Assembly: GCF_004005375.1 (NCBI RefSeq)
Contig: NZ_RZUF01000009.1
Location: 1 to 64,000, forward strand
Direction: 5' to 3'
Length of the DNA stretch: 64,000 bases
From: Rheinheimera sediminis
GTDB lineage: Bacteria; Pseudomonadota; Gammaproteobacteria; Enterobacterales; Alteromonadaceae
The number at the start of each line of letters is the position of its first letter. The stretch's first letter is position 1. Positions 47,101 through 55,292 of the stretch are shown one piece after another. The position numbers were made by a program, and so were the translations under genes. The notes beneath the pieces were generated by a model that was not told the origin of the DNA, made no database searches, and saw nothing but the letters and a program-made list of their open reading frames with translations.

Positions 47101-49551
47101 GTGGGTAGACAACTACTTTCTGCTGTATTGGGCTTAGGGGTCGCTTTTGCGGCTTCGGCTCAGCAGCCTTATCAAAATGCCAGTTTGCCAACAGAGCAGA
47201 GAGTAGAGGATCTGCTATCGCGCATGACGTTGGAAGAAAAGGTAGCTCAATTGCAAACCGTCTGGCAAAAACGTCGCACTCTGGAAGATAAAGAGCTGCA
47301 GTTTCTACCGGAAAAGGCTAAAGAGCTCATACCCCTGGGTATTGGTCATATAGGTCGCCCCAGTGAATTTAAAACCCCGCAGCAAACGGCAGAATTTAAT
47401 AATGCTCTGCAGCGCTGGTTAAAGGAAAATACCCGATTGGGTATCCCTGCCATGATGCATGAAGAAGCTTTACATGGCTATGCCGCTTTTGATGCCACCA
47501 GTTTTCCACAAGCTATTGCGCTTGCCAGTAGCTGGTCGCCGCAGGATATGCATGACGTCTATGCTTTGTCTGCCCGTGAAATGCGGGCGACCGGTTCGCA
47601 CTGGGCTTTAACCCCTATTCTTGATATAGCCCGTGACCCTCGTTGGGGGCGGATAGAAGAAACTATGGGCGAAGATCCGTACCTGATGTCAGCCATGGGT
47701 GTAGCCGCAGTCGAAGGTTTTCAGGGTAAAACAGGGAAAACCGGCCAATTTGCGGCAGATAAAGTAGTGTCGACCTTAAAGCATCTGACAGGTCATGGTC
47801 AGCCCGCTGCAGGGGTCAATATTGCCCCGGCTTTTATCGGTGAGCGTGAATTGCATGAAGTGTTTTTGCCGCCTTTTGAGGCTGCGGTAAAACTGGCGCA
47901 TGCCAGCAGTATTATGGCGTCTTACAATGAAATCGACGGCATTCCTTCTCACGTTAACAAGCCGTTGCTGGAAGATGTGGTACGCCAGCAATGGGGTTTT
48001 AATGGCGTGATTGTCAGCGACTACTTTGCCATTGAGGAGCTCAATACCAGGCATAGTTTGTATGAAAGCGAAGCCGCAGCAGCTAAAGCTGCTTTATTAG
48101 CTGGGGTAGATATGGAGACCCCGGATCCAAAAACTTTTCCGCATTTAACCGGCCTGGTGAAATCCGGTGAGTTGGATGAAGCCGCAATAGACAAAGCAGT
48201 GCGGCGGGTATTGGCGCTGAAATTCCGTTTAGGTTTGTTTGAACAACCTTATGTCGATGCCAGCAAAGCCAATGGCATAGTGGGCGCAGCTTCAGATCGT
48301 GTTTTTGCCCGTCAGGTGGCAGAAAAATCTATGGTGCTGCTGAAAAATGACGGTACTTTGCCGTTAAAAGCCGACAAGATCAAACACCTGGCCGTTATTG
48401 GGCCTCATGCCGATGAAGTGCTACTGGGTGGCTACAGCAGTATTCCGCGCCAGACTGTCAGTATTGTTGATGGCTTACGACAAAAGCTAGAGGGCAAAGC
48501 TAAAGTTGAGTTTGCTCCAGGCACAAAACTGACAAAAGCTTTAACCCAAACTCCAGCCAAACAAGCGGCTTTTGTGACGTCTGATATAGCCGATCGTAGC
48601 AAAGCTGCTGGTACTTATTCGATGCAGCGCTGGAACTATGACGATATTCGTTTAGCTGATGAGGCCGATCGCAAAGGTTTGCTGGATCAAGCTGTGGCTT
48701 TGGCAAAAAAAGCTGATGCTGTAGTGCTGGTATTGGGCGAAAACGAAGGCTTATCGCGCGAAGCCTGGGCTGATACCCATTTAGGCGATCGCACCAGTTT
48801 AGATTTGGTTGGCAATCAACTGGAGTTAGCCAAAGCTATTTTGGCCACAGGCAAGCCACTGGTGCTGGTATTGACTAATGGCCGGCCCTTGGCTTTGGGG
48901 GAGTTGGCGGAGTCTATGCCAGCTATTGTTGAAGCCTGGTATCTGGGGCAGGAGACCGGCTCCGCCCTGGCTAATGTTTTGTTAGGTGATGTAAGCCCTT
49001 CGGGTAAATTACCTCTGACCTTTCCTCGAAGTGCTGGCCATGTTCCGAGTTACTACAACCACAAAGTGTCTGCCAAGCGGGGTTACCTGTTTGACGATAT
49101 TAGTCCCTTGTATGTATTTGGCCATGGTTTGAGTTACAGCAGCTTTGAGTACAGTGCACTGGAGATTGACGAGAGTAGTGCCAAAGCCAATGGCGAAGTC
49201 AGAGTTCGCATGACTATTCGCAATAACGGTAACTTTGATGCAACAGAGGTCGTTCAACTTTATATTCAGGATCCTGTGGCCAGCGTGACCAGGCCTATAA
49301 AGCAATTGAAGGGGTTTCAACCTGTACCGTTAAAAGCGGGTGAACAGGCGCGGCTTGAATTTATGTTACCGGTGAACCTGTTGGCGTTTTTTGATCAACA
49401 AATGAACTGGGTGGTTGAGCCGGGCGAAATTAAGCTAATGATTGGCAGCTCTTCAGCAGATATTCGTCTCAATGGCAGCTTTAACATCAAAGGTGACGTG
49501 ACAGAGGTCGGCGCGACTAAGGCTTACTTAAGTCAGGCGAGGATTTATTAA
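47101..49551 (+). CDS. GH3 beta-xylosidase/beta-glucosidase
   Basis: The 816-residue GH3 enzyme starts at GTG with AAGGAG 6 bases upstream and has a signal peptide (LLSAVLGLGVAFAASAQ), so it is periplasmic. Its domain order is a TIM barrel (LLSRMTLEEKVAQLQ; ALTPILDIARDPRWGRIEET; KHLTGHGQP; nucleophile Asp307 in GVIVSDYFAIEEL), an alpha/beta sandwich (SMVLLKNDGTLPL; LVLGENEGLSREAWADTHLG) and a C-terminal fibronectin-III-like domain (EVVQLYIQDPVASVTRPIKQ). The layout resembles BglX-like and xylosidase GH3 members. In this operon trimming of xylo-oligosaccharides is likely. Its stop overlaps the start region of the next GH3 gene. Confidence 0.93.
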   Translation: MGRQLLSAVLGLGVAFAASAQQPYQNASLPTEQRVEDLLSRMTLEEKVAQLQTVWQKRRTLEDKELQFLPEKAKELIPLGIGHIGRPSEFKTPQQTAEFNNALQRWLKENTRLGIPAMMHEEALHGYAAFDATSFPQAIALASSWSPQDMHDVYALSAREMRATGSHWALTPILDIARDPRWGRIEETMGEDPYLMSAMGVAAVEGFQGKTGKTGQFAADKVVSTLKHLTGHGQPAAGVNIAPAFIGERELHEVFLPPFEAAVKLAHASSIMASYNEIDGIPSHVNKPLLEDVVRQQWGFNGVIVSDYFAIEELNTRHSLYESEAAAAKAALLAGVDMETPDPKTFPHLTGLVKSGELDEAAIDKAVRRVLALKFRLGLFEQPYVDASKANGIVGAASDRVFARQVAEKSMVLLKNDGTLPLKADKIKHLAVIGPHADEVLLGGYSSIPRQTVSIVDGLRQKLEGKAKVEFAPGTKLTKALTQTPAKQAAFVTSDIADRSKAAGTYSMQRWNYDDIRLADEADRKGLLDQAVALAKKADAVVLVLGENEGLSREAWADTHLGDRTSLDLVGNQLELAKAILATGKPLVLVLTNGRPLALGELAESMPAIVEAWYLGQETGSALANVLLGDVSPSGKLPLTFPRSAGHVPSYYNHKVSAKRGYLFDDISPLYVFGHGLSYSSFEYSALEIDESSAKANGEVRVRMTIRNNGNFDATEVVQLYIQDPVASVTRPIKQLKGFQPVPLKAGEQARLEFMLPVNLLAFFDQQMNWVVEPGEIKLMIGSSSADIRLNGSFNIKGDVTEVGATKAYLSQARIY

Positions 49552-49577
49552 TGAATTGGCAGGCAGGAGTAATGGCA

Positions 49578-52181
49578 ATGACAAAGGCAAAGAAGCGAAA
49601 AGAAATCAGCAGGAGTTTGCTTGTGCTGGCGGGAGGCTTAGTGTTAACGGGTTGTGGTCAACCCGCAGTGCAGGCGCCTGAAGCCGTGCCTGACAAGGCT
49701 GCCAGTCAAAGCTCAACCGAAAAACCTATGATTACGCCAGCCAACTGGCCTTTGCAACAGCCGCCTATAGCGCGCAGTCAGGCCATAGAAGACAAAATTA
49801 AAGCGCTGCTGGCCCAGATGAGCCCTGAACAAAAAGTAGGGCAGATTATTCAGGCCGACATTGCCTCAGTGACGCCAAAGCAGGTTCGGGATTATTATTT
49901 AGGCTCTGTGCTAAATGGCGGTAACTCAGCACCTGGTCGGGATAACAGGGCCGGCGCAGCCGCCTGGCTGGAACTGGCCGATGCGTTTTGGCAAGCCAGC
50001 ACAGATACCAGCGATGGCCGGCCTTACATCCCTGTGATGTGGGGCACGGACGCTGTGCATGGTCACAGCAATGTCAAAGGCGCTACGATTTTCCCGCACA
50101 ATATCGGTTTGGGCGCTATGCGTGAGCCTGAGCTGATGCGTGAAATTGGCCGGGTGACAGCAGTCGAAATGCAAGTGACAGGTCTGGACTGGACCTTTGC
50201 TCCTACTATTGCCGTAGTACGGGACGACCGTTGGGGTCGCACTTATGAATCTTATGGTGAAGACCCACAGCTGGTTGCTTCTTATGCGCCTCATATTTTG
50301 CAAGGTATTCAGGGTGTGCCTGGCAGTGCCGACTTTTTAAAAGGCCAGCATATGCTGGCGACTGTTAAACATTTTCTCGGTGATGGCGGCACCATAGATG
50401 GCAAAGATCAGGGTGACAATCAGCATTCTGAGGCAGAGCTACGTGATTTACATGGTGCGCCTTATTACACAGCTATAGCAGCCGGAGCCCGTGTGGTGAT
50501 GGCGTCTTACAACAGCTGGTTTGGCGAAAAAATGCATGGCTATCGGCCTATGCTGAACGATGTGCTGGTTGAGCGTATGGGCTTTGACGGTTTTGTCGTC
50601 GGTGACTGGAATGGTCATGGCCAGGTCAAGGGCTGCACGCCAACAGACTGTGCTAATTCGCTGAACGGTGGTCTGGACATGTTTATGGCGCCAGACAGTT
50701 GGGAGAAGTTGTATCAGAACACTTTAGCTCAAGTGAAAGATGGCCGAATTTCGGCAGAACGACTGGATGAGGCCGTAAGTCGTGTGCTGAGGATCAAAGC
50801 TGAAATGGGCTTGTTTGAACAGGTCAAACCTTCAGAGCGGCCTTTGGCTGGTCGTTATGAATTATTAGGCAGTTCAGAGCATAGAGCGCTAGCCCGGCAG
50901 GCAGCGCGTAAGTCTTTAGTATTGCTGAAAAACAATCAGCAGCTGTTGCCCTTAAAGGCTGGTAGCAAAGTCTTAGTGGCTGGTGATGCAGCTGATCATA
51001 TTGGTAAACAAAGCGGTGGCTGGACTTTAAGCTGGCAAGGCTCAGGTAATAAAAACACCGATTTCCCTAATGGTGAATCTATTTATGCCGGTATTAAACA
51101 AGCGGTAGAGATGGGGGGAGGCAAAGTAGAGCTGAGCGAGAATGGCCGCTTTACTGATAAACCTGACGTGGCCGTTGTGGTGTTTGGTGAAGAACCTTAC
51201 GCTGAATTTGTCGGCGATCGCAGCCATCTTGCTTTTGATGATGGCCGGGCTTTGCAAACTCTTACTGAATTAAAAGCTTTGGGTATTCCAACTGTGTCTG
51301 TCTTTATCTCTGGCCGACCTTTATGGGTGAATCCGGAATTGAACCAGTCTGATGCCTTTGTCGCTGCTTTTTTACCTGGTAGTGAAGGTGGAGCCGTGGC
51401 TGATCTGTTAGTCCGCTCGCCTGAAGGGGAGATACGCCATGATTTTCAGGGTAAGTTATCTTTCTCCTGGCCAGCAAAAGCCACAGGCGAGTTGTTAAAT
51501 TATGGCGACCAGAATTATCAGCCACTTTTTGCGTATGGCTATGGCCTAAGCTACAGCGATAAAACCGAAGTGGCGAAGCTAAGCGAAGAGTCTGGGATTA
51601 GCGCTGATCAGGTGTTGAACTTCAGTCGTTATCTGCATGCGGGTAAGGCAGTCAATCCATGGCAGTTGCAATTGCTGGATAAAGGTGAAGTGACTGTTGT
51701 CACTGAACCGCTGCAAAAGTCAGCTGATGGCGCTATCGAAGTTGCGGCTACCGACAGGTTACAGCAGGAAGACTCAGTGCTGCTGACATTCCATAAAGAT
51801 GCCGCAGTTGTATTAAATCACGCACAAGGCGTTAGTCTGGATTTAAGTCGTCAGGCCAATGGCGATATGACACTGGAACTTGAGTATCAGGTAGTTGCTA
51901 TGACGCAGGCCCCAGATGCTGCCGCAAAAGTTAGGGTCGGTATGAATTGTGGTGACAACTGTAAATCTAGTCTGGATTTCACCAGCTACTTTAGCAGTAT
52001 GAGCGGTAAAGGCTGGCAGAGTCTGAAGATCCCATTGCGCTGTTTCAGTCAGGCCAACACTACTTTTGATTTGACCAAAATTAGTCAGCCGCTGGTACTC
52101 GAAGCGACAGCAGGCTTCAAGCTGCAATTAGCCAAAGTACGTCTGGCAGAGAATGAAGGCCAGGGCCAATGTGGTAACTAA
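49578..52181 (+). CDS. GH3 exo-beta-glucosidase lipoprotein
   Basis: This is an 867-residue GH3 enzyme with a lipoprotein signal (RSLLVLAGGLVLTGC). Start ATG 49578 has AGGAG 8 bases upstream and yields a standard signal; ATG 49551, which overlaps the previous stop as TAATG and has AGGA, is an alternative. The barrel shows MSPEQKVGQIIQADI, WGTDAVHGHSNV, DDRWGRTYESYGEDP, KHFLGDGGT and nucleophile Asp343 in VVGDWNGHG. A sandwich domain and a C-terminal beta domain of about 180 residues with CGDNC and a partner Cys complete the ExoP-like architecture. Such enzymes release glucose from beta-1,3/1,4 glucans, so it may handle mixed substrates beside xylan. Confidence 0.92.
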   Translation: MTKAKKRKEISRSLLVLAGGLVLTGCGQPAVQAPEAVPDKAASQSSTEKPMITPANWPLQQPPIARSQAIEDKIKALLAQMSPEQKVGQIIQADIASVTPKQVRDYYLGSVLNGGNSAPGRDNRAGAAAWLELADAFWQASTDTSDGRPYIPVMWGTDAVHGHSNVKGATIFPHNIGLGAMREPELMREIGRVTAVEMQVTGLDWTFAPTIAVVRDDRWGRTYESYGEDPQLVASYAPHILQGIQGVPGSADFLKGQHMLATVKHFLGDGGTIDGKDQGDNQHSEAELRDLHGAPYYTAIAAGARVVMASYNSWFGEKMHGYRPMLNDVLVERMGFDGFVVGDWNGHGQVKGCTPTDCANSLNGGLDMFMAPDSWEKLYQNTLAQVKDGRISAERLDEAVSRVLRIKAEMGLFEQVKPSERPLAGRYELLGSSEHRALARQAARKSLVLLKNNQQLLPLKAGSKVLVAGDAADHIGKQSGGWTLSWQGSGNKNTDFPNGESIYAGIKQAVEMGGGKVELSENGRFTDKPDVAVVVFGEEPYAEFVGDRSHLAFDDGRALQTLTELKALGIPTVSVFISGRPLWVNPELNQSDAFVAAFLPGSEGGAVADLLVRSPEGEIRHDFQGKLSFSWPAKATGELLNYGDQNYQPLFAYGYGLSYSDKTEVAKLSEESGISADQVLNFSRYLHAGKAVNPWQLQLLDKGEVTVVTEPLQKSADGAIEVAATDRLQQEDSVLLTFHKDAAVVLNHAQGVSLDLSRQANGDMTLELEYQVVAMTQAPDAAAKVRVGMNCGDNCKSSLDFTSYFSSMSGKGWQSLKIPLRCFSQANTTFDLTKISQPLVLEATAGFKLQLAKVRLAENEGQGQCGN

Positions 52182-52486
52182 CTAACCTGAACTCGGGATA
52201 AGCAGCGCCGCTGAACGAGCATCTTTTCGTGCATCTCTGCGTTGCTGTGTCTAACCATAGCTCGCTATGGCGTACGACAAAGCGCCTTGATATGCGCAAA
52301 AATCTGCGCATTCAGTGAGCAAAGACTTAAGTTACGTCAACAGGTTGGCTTATCTGTTTGATTGGTCTGGTTAAATGCAAAGTATTCGACACTCATTATT
52401 CCGAGTTCAGGTTAACTAAAATTGAGGTCAAGTCACATTGTTAACAGTGAACACTGTGATCTGATCTCCTTTTCAAGGATGTGGTT
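52182..52486. other. Gap between GH3 and esterase occupied by an element
   Basis: This 305-base stretch has no gene. It is mostly the 232 bp element at 52183-52414, followed by an AT-rich leader that could hold a promoter for the esterase gene. Confidence 0.7.
52183..52414. mobile_element. MITE-like element with 14 bp inverted repeats
   Basis: TAACCTGAACTCGG at 52183-52196 and its exact complement CCGAGTTCAGGTTA at 52401-52414 bound 232 bases with no coding capacity. Several internal hairpins are present, such as CCATAGCTCGCTATGG near 52254. The outermost TA on each side could be a TA target duplication, as in IS630/mariner-type elements. It begins two bases after the GH3 stop codon and separates the esterase gene from the operon. 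Confidence 0.8.
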
Positions 52487-54406
52487 ATGTTAAGAGTGTT
52501 ATTTACAGCTGCTGTACTGTTGAGTCCTTTGGCTCATGCTGATGTTCGTCTGCCTAAGTTGATCAGTGATGGTATGGTGTTACAGCGTGATACCCAGATC
52601 CCACTTTGGGGTTGGGCCGATGCAGGCGAAGCCGTTGAAGTGCGTTTTAATGGCCAGTTAGTAGGGCAGGTCAAAACAACACAGGGTCGCTGGTTACTGC
52701 AATTACCAGCGCAGCAAGCCGGTGGGCCACATCAACTCAGTTTTAAAGGCCGCAATCACATCGAACTGAAGGATATTTATTTTGGTGATGTTTGGGTGGC
52801 ATCCGGCCAGTCCAATATGGAGCTGGAAATGGCTCGGGTGGCTGAAGCGTATCCTGAAGATTTACAAAGCGCCAACTATCCACTGATCCGTCAGTTTAAA
52901 GTGCCGCAAGAGTATAACTTCAAATCACCACAACAGGATTTCAGCGGCGGTGAATGGGTTGCCGCCAGCCCAAAAAGCATTGACAACTTCTCTGCTTTGG
53001 CGTTTTATTTTGGCCGTGAACTGTTTCAGCATAACGGCGTGCCTGTTGGCATTTTAAATAATGCGCTGGGCGGCTCGCCTGTCGAAGCCTGGATGAGTGA
53101 ACAGGCTTTGCAGCCTTTTCCAGAAGCTTTGGCTGAAGGGAAAAAGTTTCGTGATGACAAGCTGATCCAGTCCATCAGTGCGGCAGATAAAAGCAAAAAT
53201 GAGCAATGGTATGGCGATTTACAGCGCCGAGACCCGGGTTTAACCAGCAAAACGCCCTGGTACAGCGAAACTTTGGATGACAGCAGCTGGCAGAACTTTA
53301 GCGTGCCAGGCTTCAGACCAGAGCCTTTTACCGGCGTCTGGTGGCTACGTAAAACTGTTGAGCTGACCGCAGCACAAGCTGCAGAGGCGAGGATTTTACG
53401 GCTAGGCTCGATAGTGGATGCCGATGAGGTCTATATCAATGGCAAGCAAGTGGGCAATACCACTTATATGTACCCGCCTCGTCGTTATGAATTGCCTGCC
53501 GGAGTGCTAAAAGCCGGTACTAACCTGATTGCGGTGCGTGTTACCTCGACCAACGGCAAAACAGGTCTGCTCCCTGACAAGCCTTATTGGATAGGCACTG
53601 ATGCCAATCCGCTGCCACTGACTGGCCAATGGAAAATGCAAACCGCTGCTTTGGCTAAAAATTTGCCGGGTGATACTTTTATTCGCTGGAAACCTTTGGG
53701 TTTATACAATGGTTTATTGGCGCCTCTGACCTCTTTGCCGATTAAAGGCGTGATCTGGTATCAGGGCGAATCTAATGTGGGTGCTTACGCTCAGTATCAA
53801 CAACGTTTTACCGCGATGATCAGTGACTGGCGCGCCAAGTGGGCGCAAGGCACAGGGCAGCAAAATCAATTTCCATTTTTATTTGTGCAGTTGGCTAATT
53901 ATCTGGAAAAAACGCCAGAACCTGTAGAAAGTGCCTGGGCAGGTTTACGTGAAGCGCAGCGGCAAAGTTTATCTGAAGCCAATACGGCTATGGTGGTAGC
54001 CATCGACAAAGGTGAATGGAATGATATTCATCCGGTCGATAAAAAAACCTTAGGCCAGCGGCTGGCATTAGCAGCCCGTGCTGTGGCTTTAGGCGAAAAG
54101 GTCGGGTATCAAGGGCCTGAACTGGCGTCTGTAATGGCTGAAGGCTCGCAACTGAAACTCAGCTTTCATCACAGTGGTAAAGGCTTAGTGCTGAAAGGTT
54201 CAGGCAATAGCTTTGCGATAGCAGGAGCCGACGGTCAGTACCTCTGGGCGCAAGTGCAGCTAAAGGATAATCAGTTGCTGTTATCCCACCCTGATATCCA
54301 GGTTCCGGTTAAAGCGCGTTATGGCTGGGCCGATAATCCGGAGGCTGTGCTTTATAACAGTGAAGGCTTACCAGCTGGGCCTTTTGAAGCCACAACAACT
54401 AAATAA
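52487..54406 (+). CDS. SIAE/CE20-like carbohydrate acetylesterase
   Basis: This 639-residue exported protein (signal peptide LFTAAVLLSPLAHA) has the sialate O-acetylesterase architecture. An N-terminal beta domain (LISDGMVLQRDTQIPLWGWA) precedes an SGNH hydrolase with nucleophile Ser109 in ASGQSNMELEM, which is interrupted by a jelly-roll insertion of about 140 residues (WYSETLDDSSWQNFSVPGF). The hydrolase resumes with GVIWYQGESNVG and the Asp513/His515 pair in NDIHPVDK. Family CE20 members deacetylate xylo-oligosaccharides, fitting the locus. ATG 52487 has AAGGA 7 bases upstream; GTG 52481 is too close to it. Separation from the GH3 gene by a MITE-like element suggests it needs its own promoter or read-through. 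Confidence 0.88.
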   Translation: MLRVLFTAAVLLSPLAHADVRLPKLISDGMVLQRDTQIPLWGWADAGEAVEVRFNGQLVGQVKTTQGRWLLQLPAQQAGGPHQLSFKGRNHIELKDIYFGDVWVASGQSNMELEMARVAEAYPEDLQSANYPLIRQFKVPQEYNFKSPQQDFSGGEWVAASPKSIDNFSALAFYFGRELFQHNGVPVGILNNALGGSPVEAWMSEQALQPFPEALAEGKKFRDDKLIQSISAADKSKNEQWYGDLQRRDPGLTSKTPWYSETLDDSSWQNFSVPGFRPEPFTGVWWLRKTVELTAAQAAEARILRLGSIVDADEVYINGKQVGNTTYMYPPRRYELPAGVLKAGTNLIAVRVTSTNGKTGLLPDKPYWIGTDANPLPLTGQWKMQTAALAKNLPGDTFIRWKPLGLYNGLLAPLTSLPIKGVIWYQGESNVGAYAQYQQRFTAMISDWRAKWAQGTGQQNQFPFLFVQLANYLEKTPEPVESAWAGLREAQRQSLSEANTAMVVAIDKGEWNDIHPVDKKTLGQRLALAARAVALGEKVGYQGPELASVMAEGSQLKLSFHHSGKGLVLKGSGNSFAIAGADGQYLWAQVQLKDNQLLLSHPDIQVPVKARYGWADNPEAVLYNSEGLPAGPFEATTTK

Positions 54407-54410
54407 ATCC

Positions 54411-54441
54411 GCAGGGGCGGGGTTTATCTCCGCCTGTCTTG
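54411..54441 (+). repeat. REP-like element
   Basis: GCAGGGGCGGGGTTTATCTC followed by CGCCTGTCTTG, a degenerate copy five bases after the esterase stop. Confidence 0.7.
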
Positions 54442-54527
54442 AATTCAAAATCGATAGAGATCGGGTGTATCCGCCTCCTTCGGTTGGGATAAATCCTCCA
54501 CAAATGGCGATACAATCCATGATCAAG

Positions 54528-54557
54528 GGTAGGGGCGGGGCTTGTCCCCGCCCGTTT
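54528..54557 (+). repeat. REP-like element flanked by direct repeats
   Basis: GGTAGGGGCGGGGCTTGTCC followed by CCGCCCGTTT. The 8-base sequence CATGATCA occurs on both sides, at 54518-54525 and 54558-54565. Confidence 0.8.
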
Positions 54558-54611
54558 CATGATCACCCAGTAGTAGTGGAAAGAGCCGAGACAAGTCAAG
54601 GCCCTTAGCTG

Positions 54612-55289
54612 TTATAACGGGTCAATAAAACTACTAATTGTTAACCGACCCAACCTCGGGTCGGCTGACAGACTGGTTTCTTTGGTAATCATGCCACTGT
54701 GCAGTAGATGGCGGCGGTATACAATAAGCCTGTTAAATACGCCAGGTTGCTGTGCAATCTGTTCAAACAGCGGTGTATCACTCTGGATGTAACCGTCAGT
54801 CACTTTGGGCAGGTCAGGGCCGTGGTTTTCACTTTCCAGTGAGCGGTAATATTCTTTGGTGCGGCTTTGATCTATGCACTCAAAACCGGTTTTTCGATGC
54901 CGGTAAAATGCAGTTCCACCCTGATTACCCTGAAATAAATAATGCACGGCAGCCAAAGCGTGTTTTTCTGTGGTATCAAAATGTGGGATACGTTGCAGTA
55001 GTTTGAGCTGCGCTGGCGGCGTAGTTACCAGCGATAAATGGCAGACGGAAAACTTGAGTGAGCTGGCGGGTAGCTCAAAGTATTCAATCAAAGTGTCTTG
55101 CAGACTCTGCAGCATAAACTGGCGGTAAGCTGCAGGTGCTGCGGCCCTCAGGCCAGGATAATAAGGCGAATTGGCCAAAAACTGCTGACCAGCCGCAAAG
55201 TCCACCAGACTTTGTGGCTCTGGAACAAAGTTATCTACTACTAAAAGTGGATTCAGTTCCTGACCTATCGTCAGTCTGCTGATCTGCAT
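54612..55289 (-). CDS. DUF6445 protein, probable Fe/2OG-type oxygenase
   Basis: This 225-residue cytoplasmic protein belongs to the DUF6445 family that accompanies tryptophan-halogenase-like genes. It is paralogous to the gene at 62809, sharing LLVVD(N/D)F(V/I)P, IPHFD, GGTxFYRHR, DTPLFE, FNRL and LHSG. The spacing of His103-x-Asp105, His197 and Arg215 matches the HxD...H...R arrangement of Fe(II)/2-oxoglutarate oxygenases of the prolyl-hydroxylase class. That reading is my inference. Its start lies three bases after the halogenase stop, so it is the last gene of the receptor operon. The substrate is unknown. Confidence 0.85.
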   Translation of the reverse strand: MQISRLTIGQELNPLLVVDNFVPEPQSLVDFAAGQQFLANSPYYPGLRAAAPAAYRQFMLQSLQDTLIEYFELPASSLKFSVCHLSLVTTPPAQLKLLQRIPHFDTTEKHALAAVHYLFQGNQGGTAFYRHRKTGFECIDQSRTKEYYRSLESENHGPDLPKVTDGYIQSDTPLFEQIAQQPGVFNRLIVYRRHLLHSGMITKETSLSADPRLGRLTISSFIDPL

Positions 55290-55292
55290 GGA

